From the NCBI GenBank assembly GCA_030263295.1, contig SZOS01000025.1:1-39830 (forward strand): a stretch of 39,830 nt of DNA, written 5' to 3'. Source of the stretch: Dokdonella_A sp014338185 (lineage in GTDB: Bacteria > Pseudomonadota > Gammaproteobacteria > Xanthomonadales > Rhodanobacteraceae). A model generated the notes under the pieces. It saw only the letters and a program-made list of their open reading frames with translations, searched no databases and was not told the DNA's origin. Positions 1 to 10,274 of the stretch are shown here, piece by piece. Numbering within the stretch: the first letter of the stretch is position 1; each line of letters opens with the position of its first letter. The position numbers were made by a program, and so were the translations under genes.

Positions 1-43
1 ACTCATAATCCCTTGGTCGAAGGTTCGAATCCTTCCGGGCCCA
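1..43 (+). tRNA. tRNA with CAU anticodon, 3' part only (Met or Ile2)
   Basis: The window opens inside the anticodon arm. The loop CTCATAA carries anticodon CAT at 4-6. After a short variable region come the T arm (GAAGG, TTCGAAT, CCTTC; 19-35), the 3' acceptor strand CGGGCCC (36-42) and discriminator A43. The CCA end is not encoded, because TTTT follows. The variable region and anticodon arm resemble the CAU tRNAs that become lysidine-modified tRNA-Ile2 as much as elongator tRNA-Met. The 5' half lies outside the window, so the identity cannot be settled. Confidence 0.85.
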
Positions 44-85
44 TTTTCCCGCCGCGCCGCTCCCTGCGCGCGGCTCGGGTGCGGG

Positions 86-1231
86 TCAACGCGCGTGCGG
101 CGGTGCCTGGTGCACGCGCAGCAGCGTGCCATCGGCGGCAACTTCGAGCAGATCGGCGCGGCAGCCGGCGGCGATGCGCCCGCTGTGCTGTGCGAGCCCG
201 AGGAATTGCGCGGGGTAGGTCGCCGCCATGCGCGCGGCCTCGGCCAGCGACACATCCAGCCAGGTCATGGTGTTGCGCAGCGCGGTGGCCATGTCCAGCG
301 CGGAGCCCGCGAGCGAGCCGGCCGCGTTCACGCAGCGCCCGTCGCGCACGCTCACCCGCTGGCCCGCGAGCATGAAGTCGGCGGCGTCGGCGCCCACCGG
401 CGGCATCGCGTCGGTGACCAGCATGAGCTTGCCGCGCGGCTTGGCCGCCAGCGCCACGCGCAGGCTCGCGGCATCGACGTGGTGGCCATCGACGATGATG
501 CCGCACCAGCTGTCGCGGTCCTCCAGCGCCGCGCCGACCATGCCCGGCGCCCGCCCCTGCAGCGGCGACATCGCGTTGTACAGGTGGGTGAAACCGCGCG
601 CACCGGCATCGAGCGCGGCGCGTGCCTGGGCGTGGCTGGCATCGCTGTGGCCCAGGCACACGAGCACGCCGCGGCGGCTGAACTCATGCACCAGTGCGGG
701 CGTGACGCACTCCGGTGCGAGCGTGAGCACGGTCACGCCATGGCGCAGCGAGCACACCAGCTCGATCTCGTCGGCGCCCGGCACGCGGAACTGGCGCGGG
801 TCATGTGCGCCACGCCGGGCCGGGGCGATGTAGGGACCTTCGAGGTGGATGCCGAGCACGCCGGGCACGCCCTGCACGATCGCCGCATCGACAGCGGCGA
901 TCGCGGCACGCATGGTGGCGAGGTCGTCGCTCACCAGCGTGGGCAGGAAGCCGCAGGTGCCGAAGCGCGCGTGCGCGGCGCCGATGCGCGCGATCGTCTC
1001 GACGCCGGGGTCGTCGTTGAACAGTACGCCGCCGCCGCCATTGACCTGCACGTCGATGAAGCCGGGCAGCAGGTGGTGGCCGTCGAGGTCGTGCACGCGG
1101 TCGGCCGCGGCCACGCGCGGATCGGTCGCGGCGACGATCGCGCTGATGCGCGCGTCATCGACCAGCACCGCGACATCGTCGCGCCAGCCGCCGTCGAGCA
1201 ACACGCGGCCGTTGCTGAATGCGCTTGTCAT
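86..1231 (-). CDS. nagA: N-acetylglucosamine-6-phosphate deacetylase
   Basis: This cytoplasmic enzyme removes the acetyl group from GlcNAc-6-P to give glucosamine-6-P, the step before the deaminase encoded just upstream. The protein is about 381 residues, normal for NagA. Visible motifs (numbered from the GTG one codon upstream) are the N-terminal PGFIDVQVNG segment (about 58-67), the metal-site HLEGPY (about 130-135), GHS (195-197), THLYNAM (216-222) and the catalytic aspartate in VTDAM (273-277). The ATG at 1231 shares its A with the stop codon of the upstream SIS gene (TGATG), so translation is probably coupled. A GTG directly before it (1234) is a possible alternative start. It is the last gene of the operon. 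A 7-bp GC hairpin without a T-run lies between its stop and the tRNA, so no clear terminator is seen. Confidence 0.95.
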   Translation of the reverse strand: MTSAFSNGRVLLDGGWRDDVAVLVDDARISAIVAATDPRVAAADRVHDLDGHHLLPGFIDVQVNGGGGVLFNDDPGVETIARIGAAHARFGTCGFLPTLVSDDLATMRAAIAAVDAAIVQGVPGVLGIHLEGPYIAPARRGAHDPRQFRVPGADEIELVCSLRHGVTVLTLAPECVTPALVHEFSRRGVLVCLGHSDASHAQARAALDAGARGFTHLYNAMSPLQGRAPGMVGAALEDRDSWCGIIVDGHHVDAASLRVALAAKPRGKLMLVTDAMPPVGADAADFMLAGQRVSVRDGRCVNAAGSLAGSALDMATALRNTMTWLDVSLAEAARMAATYPAQFLGLAQHSGRIAAGCRADLLEVAADGTLLRVHQAPPHAR

Positions 1232-2274
1232 CACACCGTCTCCGTGACCTTGCGCAGGTGCGGCGGCACGTCGGGGTTGCGGCCACGCCGTAGTGCCAGC
1301 GCGTTGGCCGCATGATAGAACGCGTGCACCGCCGCGATCGGCGCGCAGGCCGGATGGAGCGTGGCCGCATAGGGCAAATCGCCGGTGCCGGCATCGGCGC
1401 GCGCGATGCGCACACGCGCCGCGCGAGTGCGGAAGGTGGCGGCGATCGCGAGCGTGCTCGCGAGCGTGTCGTCGGGTTGGGTGAAGAACAGCACCGGAAA
1501 GCCATCATCGACCAGCGCCATCGGGCCGTGCTGCACTTCGGCGGCGCTGAACGCCTCGGCGTGCAGGCCGCAGGTTTCCTTGAGCTTGAGCGCGGCTTCC
1601 TGTGCCGCCGACAGGCCCAGCCCGCGGCCGACCACGAACAGGTTGCGGGCATCGACCAAGTCCTCGACCAGTGCCGACCAGTCGAACGCACGCGCGCTGC
1701 CCAGCGCCGCCGGCAACTGCGCCAGCGCCGAATCGAGCGCGGCGTCGGCGCTCCAGTGCGCGACCAGGTCGGCGATCATGCTGAGCGAGCACAGGTAGCT
1801 CTTGGTGGCCGCCACGCTCAGTTCGGGACCCGCGTGCAACGGCAGCACGGTGTGGGCCAGCGCCGCCAGCGGTGAATCGGGCGCGTTGACCAGCGCCACC
1901 ACGCGCGCGCCGCTGCGCTTGGCGGCCTCGGCCTGGCGCAGCAGGTCGGGGCTGCGGCCCGACTGTGAGATCGCCAGGAACAGGGCGTCGCGCCAGTGCG
2001 GCTGCACCGCGTACACCGACTGGATCGAAGGCGCCGCCGAGGCCGTGGCCAGGCCCAGCTGGGTTTCGATCAGGTACTTGGCATAGGTGGCCGCGTTGTC
2101 GGAGCTGCCGCGCGCGGCGGTCACGACGAAGCGTGGCGGTGCCACGCGCAGTTCCAGCGCGAGCGAACGCAGCGTCGCCGCATTGGCCTTGCGCTGGTGC
2201 GCGATCGCCGCGGCGCTCTCGCCGATCTCGCGATGCATGTGGGTGGTGGCGGGTTCAGGCACGGTCGTGGTCAT
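1231..2274 (-). CDS. nagB-II: Glucosamine-6-phosphate deaminase, SIS-domain type (NagB-II)
   Basis: The product has two SIS sugar-isomerase domains and lacks the glutaminase domain of GlmS, which fits the NagB-II class that converts glucosamine-6-P to fructose-6-P and ammonia. The first SIS domain contains ARGSSDNAA and the SQSGRSPD phosphosugar-binding loop. The second contains VVGRGLGLSAAQEAALKLKE followed by EVQHGPMAL. The length is 347 residues. I chose the ATG at 2274 because the preceding GntR gene ends at 2255 and the protein then begins just before the conserved HREI helix. A longer reading from 2313 is possible. It sits between the regulator and nagA with overlaps on both sides, so the three genes form one operon. 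SIS proteins are hard to assign by sequence alone, but adjacency to nagA makes the deaminase role likely. Confidence 0.88.
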   Translation of the reverse strand: MTTTVPEPATTHMHREIGESAAAIAHQRKANAATLRSLALELRVAPPRFVVTAARGSSDNAATYAKYLIETQLGLATASAAPSIQSVYAVQPHWRDALFLAISQSGRSPDLLRQAEAAKRSGARVVALVNAPDSPLAALAHTVLPLHAGPELSVAATKSYLCSLSMIADLVAHWSADAALDSALAQLPAALGSARAFDWSALVEDLVDARNLFVVGRGLGLSAAQEAALKLKETCGLHAEAFSAAEVQHGPMALVDDGFPVLFFTQPDDTLASTLAIAATFRTRAARVRIARADAGTGDLPYAATLHPACAPIAAVHAFYHAANALALRRGRNPDVPPHLRKVTETV

Positions 2275-3013
2275 GGTCGATGCTCGTGAGTTCGGCGACG
2301 AAGTCGTAGGCATCGCCGCGGTACAGGGATTGGGTGAACTCGACCACGCGCGCGTCGTCGAGGAAGCCGCGCCGCTCGATCAGCAGGCACGCGCTGCCGT
2401 TGGCCACGCCGAGCAGGCGCGCGGCCTCGGCATCGCAGGCCACCGCGCGCAGGCGTTGCAGCGCACGCCGCGGGCGCAGGCCGAAGCGGTCGAGCGTTTC
2501 GTACAGCGAGGCGGCCAGTTCGGTGCCCTCGGGCAACGCGAACTCGGGGATCACGCTGCGCTCGATCGCCAGCGGCTCGTCGCCGCCATGGCGCAGGCGC
2601 CGCAGCCGCAGCACGCGCGCGCCGGGCGAGAGATTGAGCGCCATCGCCTCCTCGGGCGTCACCTCGCCGCGCTCCTGCGCGAGCGTGCGCGTGTGCGGCG
2701 CCAGTCCGCGTGCGCGCAGGTCGTCGCTGAAACTGGTCAGGTGCGAGAACGACTTGACGATGCGTTCGCTGACGAAGGTGCCGGCGCCGTGGCGTTGCAC
2801 GAGCCGGCCGTCGGCGACCAGACCGGCCAGGGCCTTGCGCACGGTCACGCGCGACACGCCGTGCCGGCGCGCGAGCTCGCGCTCGCCCGGCAGCGCATGG
2901 CCGGGGCCGAGTTCGCCCGAGTCGATCGCCTGCACCAGATCGGCGCGCAGGCGCAGGTAGGCCAGTGGTCGCGGCTCGGTTGTGGGTGACGTGGTCGGGA
3001 GGGACTTCGGCAT
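2255..3013 (-). CDS. GntR/HutC-family regulator with UTRA domain (NagQ-like)
   Basis: The 252-residue protein has an N-terminal winged helix (about residues 20-85, with the ELARRHGVSRVTVRKAL recognition region and a QRHGAGTFV wing) followed by a UTRA ligand domain (about 95-245). HutC-type regulators with UTRA domains that neighbour nagA usually sense GlcN-6-P or GlcNAc-6-P; Xanthomonas has such a regulator, NagQ. It is the first gene of the operon and overlaps the next gene by 20 bp, so it probably controls its own expression. Its start lies seven bases from the TGGTACCA element described separately. It could also act on the divergent zwf operon, because both share the same 97-bp gap; that is inference. 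Confidence 0.9.
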   Translation of the reverse strand: MPKSLPTTSPTTEPRPLAYLRLRADLVQAIDSGELGPGHALPGERELARRHGVSRVTVRKALAGLVADGRLVQRHGAGTFVSERIVKSFSHLTSFSDDLRARGLAPHTRTLAQERGEVTPEEAMALNLSPGARVLRLRRLRHGGDEPLAIERSVIPEFALPEGTELAASLYETLDRFGLRPRRALQRLRAVACDAEAARLLGVANGSACLLIERRGFLDDARVVEFTQSLYRGDAYDFVAELTSIDHDHDRA

Positions 3014-3020
3014 CGCAGGA

Positions 3021-3039
3021 TGGTACCACTAAAATACCA
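3021..3039. promoter_or_regulatory. Candidate operator of the GntR regulator
   Basis: Two overlapping symmetries are visible: the perfect 8-mer TGGTACCA (3021-3028), and the inverted pair TGGTA (3021-3025) / TACCA (3035-3039) separated by nine bases. HutC-family regulators commonly bind short TGGT...ACCA inverted repeats. The site lies directly upstream of the regulator start, a position fit for autorepression. The assignment is inferred from position and symmetry. Confidence 0.5.
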
Positions 3040-3082
3040 ATTATGGGCATGGTGACTATTCTGCGCTTATCAGGTAGCTTAC

Positions 3083-3089
3083 TGGTATT
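3083..3089. promoter_or_regulatory. Second TGGTATT half element near zwf
   Basis: TGGTATT at 3083-3089 is the reverse complement of AATACCA at 3033-3039, on the other side of the same divergent region. It lies 22 bases before the zwf start. It may be a second half-site or a remnant operator through which the GntR protein, or another regulator, affects zwf. A seven-base match alone is weak evidence. Confidence 0.3.
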
Positions 3090-3110
3090 GAAACTTTCGA
3101 TCCGAGTGTC

Positions 3111-4582
<1,472 letters not shown>

Positions 4583-4586
<4 letters not shown>

Positions 4587-5272
4587 GCGCCGCACCGGGC
4601 TGGCACGAATTCGGCGATGGCGCCGCGCTGGCGTCGGCACTGGCGCAGGCCGTGGCGGCCGACCTGCGCGCTGCGATCGCGGCGCGCGGCTGCGCACGGC
4701 TGGTGGTGTCGGGTGGGCGCACGCCGCAGGCCTTCCTCACCGTGCTGGCGCGGCAGGTGCTGGACTGGGCCCGCGTGACCGTGACGCTGGCCGATGAGCG
4801 CTGGCTGCCGCCCGACCATCCGCGTTCCAACGAACGCCTGCTGCGCTCGACGCTGCTGCAGGGCGCGGCGGCCGCGGCATGCTTTGTGCCGCTGTATCGC
4901 GAGCTGCCCGTGGCGAGTGCGGTGGCGCAACTGGAGCGGGAACTCGCGCATGCGGGCCTGCCCTTCGACGTGGTGGTGCTCGGCATGGGGCTGGACGGCC
5001 ACACCGCGTCGCTGTTTGCCGATGCCGACGGCCTCGCCGCCGCGCTCGATCCACAGGGCGTGGCGCGCGCGATGCTGCTGCAGGCGCCCTCGGCGGGCGA
5101 GCCGCGCATGACCTTGACCCTGCGTGCACTGGTCAGCTCGCGCCGGCTGTACCTGCACATCGAAGGCGCGGCCAAGCGCGAGCTGTACGAGTCGCCGCGC
5201 CTGGCCGGCAGTCCGCTCGCCACCGTACTGGCGGCCACGCGCGCGCCGGTGGCGGTGTATTGGGCGCCGTGA
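4583..5272 (+). CDS. pgl: 6-phosphogluconolactonase
   Basis: The product hydrolyses 6-phosphogluconolactone to 6-phosphogluconate, the second step after Zwf. The 229-residue protein has the NagB-like/DevB fold motifs SGGRTPQAFL near residue 40, DERWLPPDHPRSNERL near 70 and GMGLDGHTASLF near 135. The start is a GTG inside the zwf stop (GTGA overlap), which points to coupled translation and matches the family N-terminus. It is followed by edd after 16 bases. Confidence 0.95.
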
Positions 5273-5288
5273 GTCGAAGGAGAGCGCC

Positions 5289-7115
5289 GTGAAACTCGAT
5301 CCCGTCGTTGCCCAGGTCACCGCCGCGTTGCGCGAGCGCAGTGCCGCGAGCCGCGCGCGCTACCTCGCGCGCATCGATGCCGCGCGTGCGGGCGGCGTGC
5401 GCCGCGCGGCGCTGTCGTGCGGCAACCTGGCCCACGGTTTTGCCGCCTGCGGCGCCGCCGACAAGGCCGCGCTGCGCGCCGGGCGCACGCCCAATCTCGC
5501 GATCGTCACCGCCTACAACGACATGTTGTCGGCGCACCAGCCGTTCGAGCGCTTTCCCGCGCTGATCCGCGCCGCCGCGCGCGAGGCCGGCGCCACCGCG
5601 CAGGTCGCCGGTGGCGTGCCGGCGATGTGCGACGGCATCACCCAGGGCCGCGCCGGCATGCAGTTGTCGCTGTTCTCGCGCGAGGTGATCGCACTGGCCA
5701 CCGCGATCGCGCTGTCGCACGACATGTTCGATGCCGCGCTGTTCCTGGGCGTGTGCGACAAGATCGTACCGGGGTTGCTGATCGGCGCGCTCGCCTTCGG
5801 CCATCTGCCCGCGATCTTCGTGCCGGCCGGGCCGATGCCCAGCGGCCTGCCCAACGAGGCCAAGGCCAGGGTGCGCCAGCGCCATGCCGAGGGCCAGGCC
5901 ACGCGCGAGGAACTGCTCGATGCCGAGGCGCAGTCCTACCACGCGCCAGGCACCTGCACCTTCTACGGCACCGCCAATTCCAACCAGATGCTCATGGAGG
6001 TCATGGGCCTGCACCTGCCCGGATCGACCTTCGTGCACCCGGACACGCCGTTGCGCGACGCGCTGACCGCACAGGCCACGCGGCGCGCGCTGCAGATCAC
6101 CGCGCTGGGGCAGGAGTACCTGCCGCTCGGGCACCTGCTCGACGAGCGCGCGATCGTCAACGGCGTGGTCGGCCTGCATGCCACGGGCGGTTCGACCAAC
6201 CACCTGCTGCACCTGGTGGCGATCGCGCGGGCGGCCGGCATCGACCTGCGCTGGGACGACTTCGATGCCTTGTCCAACGTGGTGCCGCTGCTCGCGCGCA
6301 TGTATCCCAACGGCAGCGCCGACGTGAACCACTTCCACGCCGCCGGCGGCATGGGCTTCCTGATCGGCGAGCTGCTCGATGGCGGGCTGTTGCACGCCGA
6401 CATCGCCACCGTGGCCGGCCCCGGGCTGCAGCGCTACCGCGTGCACGTCAAGCTCGATGCCGGGGCGATGCTGCAGCAGGTGCCCGCGCCCGTGCACAGC
6501 GGTGATGCCAACGTGCTGCGGCCGCTGGCCGCACCGTTCCGGCGCGATGGCGGCCTGCGCGTGCTCGACGGCAACCTCGGCCGCGCCGTGGTCAAGGTGT
6601 CGTCGGTACCCGAGGATCGCCTCGTGGTGGAGGCGCCCGCGCGCGTGTTCGATGACCAGCAGCAGGTGCGAGTGGCGTTCGCACGCGGCGAACTCGACCG
6701 CGATGTGGTGGTGGTGGTGCGCGGGCAAGGCCCGCGCGCCAACGGCATGCCCGAACTGCACCAGCTCACACCCGCGCTGAGTGTGCTGCAGGCGCGTGGC
6801 CATCGCGTCGCACTCGTGACCGACGGCCGCATGTCGGGCGCCTCGGGCAAGGTGCCCGCGGCGATCCACCTCACGCCCGAAGCACTCGCCGGTGGTGCGA
6901 TCGCGCGCCTGCGCGACGGCGACCGTGTGCGCCTGGACGCGCTTGGCGGGCGGCTCGATGTGCTCGTCGACGCGCAGGAATGGCAGGCGCGCGTACCCGT
7001 GCCGCCCGACACCGCGGCCGACCAGGCCGGCTGCGGCCGCGAACTGTTCGCGCTGCTGCGCGCCCAGGTGGCGGCGGCCGACCTCGGCGCGGGCGTGCTG
7101 GGAGAATCGGCATGA
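5289..7115 (+). CDS. edd: Phosphogluconate dehydratase
   Basis: Edd dehydrates 6-phosphogluconate to 2-keto-3-deoxy-6-phosphogluconate (KDPG), the defining Entner-Doudoroff step. It is an iron-sulfur enzyme of the IlvD/Edd family. The GTG start at 5289 is preceded by a good ribosome site (AAGGAGAG, about 5278-5285) and gives 608 residues, the usual length; longer readings run into pgl. Conserved family segments include SCGNLAHG, TAYNDMLSAHQPF, AMCDGITQG, GVCDKIVPG and, near the C-terminus, VTDGRMSGASGK; the cysteines in these are candidate cluster ligands. The stop overlaps the eda start (ATGA). Confidence 0.96.
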   Translation: MKLDPVVAQVTAALRERSAASRARYLARIDAARAGGVRRAALSCGNLAHGFAACGAADKAALRAGRTPNLAIVTAYNDMLSAHQPFERFPALIRAAAREAGATAQVAGGVPAMCDGITQGRAGMQLSLFSREVIALATAIALSHDMFDAALFLGVCDKIVPGLLIGALAFGHLPAIFVPAGPMPSGLPNEAKARVRQRHAEGQATREELLDAEAQSYHAPGTCTFYGTANSNQMLMEVMGLHLPGSTFVHPDTPLRDALTAQATRRALQITALGQEYLPLGHLLDERAIVNGVVGLHATGGSTNHLLHLVAIARAAGIDLRWDDFDALSNVVPLLARMYPNGSADVNHFHAAGGMGFLIGELLDGGLLHADIATVAGPGLQRYRVHVKLDAGAMLQQVPAPVHSGDANVLRPLAAPFRRDGGLRVLDGNLGRAVVKVSSVPEDRLVVEAPARVFDDQQQVRVAFARGELDRDVVVVVRGQGPRANGMPELHQLTPALSVLQARGHRVALVTDGRMSGASGKVPAAIHLTPEALAGGAIARLRDGDRVRLDALGGRLDVLVDAQEWQARVPVPPDTAADQAGCGRELFALLRAQVAAADLGAGVLGESA

Positions 7116-7756
7116 GCGGGCGCCACCACCAGCAGGCGCTGGAAGCGATGCTGCGCCTCGCACCGGTCGTCGCCGTGGTCGTGATCGAGCGGCTCGCCGA
7201 CGCGGTGCCGCTTGCGCGCGCGCTGTGTGCAGGCGGCATCCGCGCGATCGAGGTTACGCTGCGCACGCCGGTGGCGCTGGCCGCGATCCGGGCGATCGCG
7301 GGCGAGGTCGAGGACGCCTGCGTCGGCGCGGGCACGGTGCTGCGCGCGGCCGACCTGCAGGCTGCGCATGCGGCCGGTGCGCGCTTTGCGGTGTCGCCCG
7401 GCAGCACGCCGGCCCTGCTCGCTGCCGCGCACGATTGCGACCTGCCGTGGTTGCCCGGCGCCGCCAGCGCAAGCGAGGCGATGGTGCTATTCGAGCACGG
7501 CCATCGCCTGCAGAAGTTCTTTCCTGCGGCCGCCGCCGGTGGCATCGCCCAACTGCGCGCGCTGGCGGGTCCGCTGCCGCAGCTCGGCTGGTGCCCCACC
7601 GGCGGCATCGACGCCGCGAGCGCGGCGGACTACCTGGCCTTGCCGAACGTGATCTGCGTGGGCGGCTCGTGGCTCACGCCGGCGGCGGCGGTCGCCGCCG
7701 CCGACTGGTCGCACATCGGGCAACTGGCGCGTGCGGCGGCGCGGCTACGCGGTTGA
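7112..7756 (+). CDS. eda: KDPG aldolase (2-dehydro-3-deoxy-phosphogluconate aldolase)
   Basis: Eda splits KDPG into pyruvate and glyceraldehyde-3-P and completes the Entner-Doudoroff branch. The 214-residue protein is a class I aldolase. E47 lies in IEVTLRT, the Schiff-base lysine is K135 in QKFFPA, and the phosphate-binding CPTGGID follows. The ATG at 7112 overlaps the edd stop by four bases. The next gene faces it at 7828, and I see no hairpin with a T-run in the 71 bases between them. Confidence 0.96.
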   Translation: MSGRHHQQALEAMLRLAPVVAVVVIERLADAVPLARALCAGGIRAIEVTLRTPVALAAIRAIAGEVEDACVGAGTVLRAADLQAAHAAGARFAVSPGSTPALLAAAHDCDLPWLPGAASASEAMVLFEHGHRLQKFFPAAAAGGIAQLRALAGPLPQLGWCPTGGIDAASAADYLALPNVICVGGSWLTPAAAVAAADWSHIGQLARAAARLRG

Positions 7757-7827
7757 GCGCGTGGAGCAGGTCGGCGCGCAGTCCGCTGTTGGAGGTTTCT
7801 CAAGCCGAGCGGCGACGGCCGCCTGCG

Positions 7828-8895
7828 TCAGCCCTCGACCGCGAGCCGCACGCGCGCGGTCGAATCGCGGATCACGAGCTGCGGGCTGAAACCCTGGTTG
7901 CGCGCGTAGTTGGCCGCGATCACGTCACCGGCCGGGCGCAGCTCGGCGATCAGGCGCAGCGCGGCGCGGCGCGCGATCTCCTCGGTGTTCTGCTTGGCGG
8001 TGGTGAGCGCGGGCCATGACTGCTTGGAGAACGGGCTGTCCTCGAACCCCGCGATCGACAGCTCGTAGGGCACGTCGATGCCGCTGGCCTTGGCCGCGGC
8101 GAGCACGCCCGCGGCGATCTCGTCGTTGGAGCCGAAGATTGCGGTGGGCCGCTCGCGCAGCGCGAACAGGCGGCGCGCGCCGCGGAAGCCGTCGTCGAAG
8201 GAATAGTCACCCGCGATCACCAGCTTCTTGTCGAGCGCGATGCCATAGTCCCGCAGCGCCGCCTCGTAGCCCTTGAAGCGCTCGGGACTGGAGCGATGCT
8301 CGGCGCCGCCCCACAGGAAGCCGATGCGCTGGTGGCCGAGCTGGATCAGGTGCTCGGTGATCTCGTAGGCAGCGTCGCGATCGTCGACGAACACGCATGG
8401 ATAGCCGTCGGCGGGATCCTCCGCGGCCGACAGGATGCGCACGAACGGGATCTTGTTGCCCGCGAGGAAGCGCACCAGCTCCATGCGTTCGGACATCGGC
8501 GGCGCGAGCACGAGGCCGGCCAGGCGCGAGCGCCGCACGAGGTCGCGCAGTTCGTCGGCCAATTGCGGCGAGGCGGCGTTGCACGGGTGGATCTGCAGGC
8601 CGAAGCCCTGCTCGCGGCACGCCGACAACACGCCGTTCTGCACCGCGATCACGTAGTAGGCGTTGGGGTTGTCATACACCACGCCCAGCGCGTAGGAGCT
8701 GGCGCTGCGCAGGCTGCGCGCCGACAGGTCGGGCAGGTAGCCGAGCGCGTCGATCACGCGCAGCACGTGCTCGCGCGTGTTGGCGCGCACCGAAGGCTCG
8801 TTGTTGATCACGCGCGAGACGGTCTTGAGCGAGACCTTGGCCCGTTGCGCGACATCGCGGATGGTCGGGGTTTTCACGTCAACGGCTGCCGGCAT
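7828..8895 (-). CDS. LacI-family transcriptional regulator
   Basis: The 355-residue protein has a classical LacI helix-turn-helix and hinge (about 8-62: TIRDVAQRAKVSLKTVSRV and a GYLPDLSARSLR hinge) followed by a periplasmic-binding-like sensor domain. It lies 33 bases downstream of the sugar permease on the same strand and is probably cotranscribed with it. The two LacI-type palindromes in the permease/kinase control region are its most likely targets, so it probably represses its own operon and the divergent kinase-receptor pair until a sugar or sugar phosphate is bound. In Xanthomonas a LacI regulator (NagR) sits next to nagP; this may be its counterpart, but the inducer cannot be read from the sequence. 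Confidence 0.92.
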   Translation of the reverse strand: MPAAVDVKTPTIRDVAQRAKVSLKTVSRVINNEPSVRANTREHVLRVIDALGYLPDLSARSLRSASSYALGVVYDNPNAYYVIAVQNGVLSACREQGFGLQIHPCNAASPQLADELRDLVRRSRLAGLVLAPPMSERMELVRFLAGNKIPFVRILSAAEDPADGYPCVFVDDRDAAYEITEHLIQLGHQRIGFLWGGAEHRSSPERFKGYEAALRDYGIALDKKLVIAGDYSFDDGFRGARRLFALRERPTAIFGSNDEIAAGVLAAAKASGIDVPYELSIAGFEDSPFSKQSWPALTTAKQNTEEIARRAALRLIAELRPAGDVIAANYARNQGFSPQLVIRDSTARVRLAVEG

Positions 8896-8928
8896 GCGTG
8901 CATCGTACCCGGGTCGGGTGGTCGCACT

Positions 8929-10212
8929 CTAGCGGTGCGATTCGTCGACGTGGCAGCCGCGCAACGCGTACCACAGGATGTACAGGTAGCACGGCACCAT
9001 GATCGCCGCGAACACGAGTTGGAAGTCATAGTGCTCGCGCAGCACCGCGAACAGTTGCGGGATGAGCGCGCCGCCGGCAATGCCCATGATCAGCAGCGCG
9101 GCGCCGGTTTCGGTATGGCGTCCCAGGTGCGCGATCGCGAGCGGGAAGATCGCCGGCCACATCATCGCGTTGGCAAAGCCGAGCGCGGCGACGAAGCCGA
9201 CCGACACATAGCCATGGCTGAAGTAGGCCGCAAGCGCAAACACCACTCCGAGCAGCGCCGACACCGCCAGGTAGCGCTCCTGCGAGATCACGCGCGGGAT
9301 CAGCACGAGGCCGCCGAGGTAGCCAAGCAACATCGCCGCAAGGGTGCGCGAGGTGAACAGCTTGGTCTCGTCGTCGGGCAGGCCAAAGCCCTTGCCGTAG
9401 GTGCCGATCGCATCGCCCGCCATCACCTCGACGCCCACGTACAGGAACAGGCACAGCACGCCCAGCCACAGGTGCCGATAGCTGAAGATGCTGCGCGTGG
9501 CGCCCGCGCCCGCGGTGGCCTGTTCGCGATTGGCATCGGCCGGCCGCAGCTCGGGCAGGCGCGACCACAGGATGCCGACCGCGAGCACCACGAGCAGGCC
9601 GGCCATCACCAGGTAGGGCGTGTGCACGCGCGCGGCGAATTCGTTGAGCAGGGCCTCGCGTGCGGCCGGATCGGCGGCGGCCACGCGCAGCTTGAGGTCG
9701 CCCAGGCCGTGCATCACCAGTGCCCCGATCACCAACGGGGCGAGGATGCCCGCGGCCTTGTTGCAGATGCCCATGAACGCGATGCGGCGCGCCGCCGTCT
9801 CGATCGGCCCGAGGATGCTGATGTAGGGGTTGGAGGCGGTCTGCAGCAGCGCCAGTCCCGCGCCGATCACGAACAGTCCCGACAGCGCGCCCGGATACCA
9901 GCGGCGCAACGCGAATTCGCCAAAGGCGAGCGCACCCAGCGCCATCGTGAACAGGCCCAGCGCCATGCCCTTCTTCATGCCGGTGCGGCGCAGGATCCAC
10001 GCCGACGGCAACGCGAGGAAGAAGTACGACAGGTAGAACACCGTGAGCACGAGGAACGCATTGACCGTGTCGAGCGTGAAGGCGAGCTCCACGAACTGGA
10101 TCAGCGGTCCGTTGAGCCAGGTCACGAAGCCGAAGATGAAGAACAGCGCGCCCACGATGAGCATCGGCACCACCGTGCCGTGGCTCGCTGGCATGTCAGC
10201 AGCATTGGTCAT
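8929..10212 (-). CDS. Sugar MFS permease, FucP/NagP/GluP family
   Basis: This 427-residue inner-membrane protein has about 12 hydrophobic segments. It begins with a FucP-family first helix (LIVGALFFIFGFVTWLNGPL) and contains the NPYISILGP segment typical of glucose/galactose and GlcNAc symporters. The ATG at 10212 is preceded by AGGGGAAG, a good ribosome site; a longer reading from 10254 would add 14 unconserved residues. It heads an operon with the LacI regulator and is divergent from a sugar kinase. With no PTS genes nearby, it likely imports an unphosphorylated hexose by proton symport. Substrate candidates are GlcNAc (because of nagA nearby) and glucose (because of zwf-pgl-edd-eda). Confidence 0.92.
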   Translation of the reverse strand: MTNAADMPASHGTVVPMLIVGALFFIFGFVTWLNGPLIQFVELAFTLDTVNAFLVLTVFYLSYFFLALPSAWILRRTGMKKGMALGLFTMALGALAFGEFALRRWYPGALSGLFVIGAGLALLQTASNPYISILGPIETAARRIAFMGICNKAAGILAPLVIGALVMHGLGDLKLRVAAADPAAREALLNEFAARVHTPYLVMAGLLVVLAVGILWSRLPELRPADANREQATAGAGATRSIFSYRHLWLGVLCLFLYVGVEVMAGDAIGTYGKGFGLPDDETKLFTSRTLAAMLLGYLGGLVLIPRVISQERYLAVSALLGVVFALAAYFSHGYVSVGFVAALGFANAMMWPAIFPLAIAHLGRHTETGAALLIMGIAGGALIPQLFAVLREHYDFQLVFAAIMVPCYLYILWYALRGCHVDESHR

Positions 10213-10274
10213 GTCTTCCCCTGGTAGCGACGGGTGGGTGTGGACGGATCGCACGGGCTCGTCCCACGCATTGG

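Noticed and set aside
13..375. Open frame beginning in the tRNA with the phrase VEGSNPSGP
   Set aside because: This phrase is the usual translation of a tRNA T arm. The rest lies opposite nagA.
1..2000. Possible integrative element next to the tRNA
   Set aside because: No integrase, repeat of the tRNA end or foreign composition follows; nagA and its operon are ordinary metabolic genes.
8296..10227. A 643-codon plus-strand frame opposite lacI and the permease
   Set aside because: It is a His/Arg/Gln-rich mirror of two well-supported genes on the minus strand.
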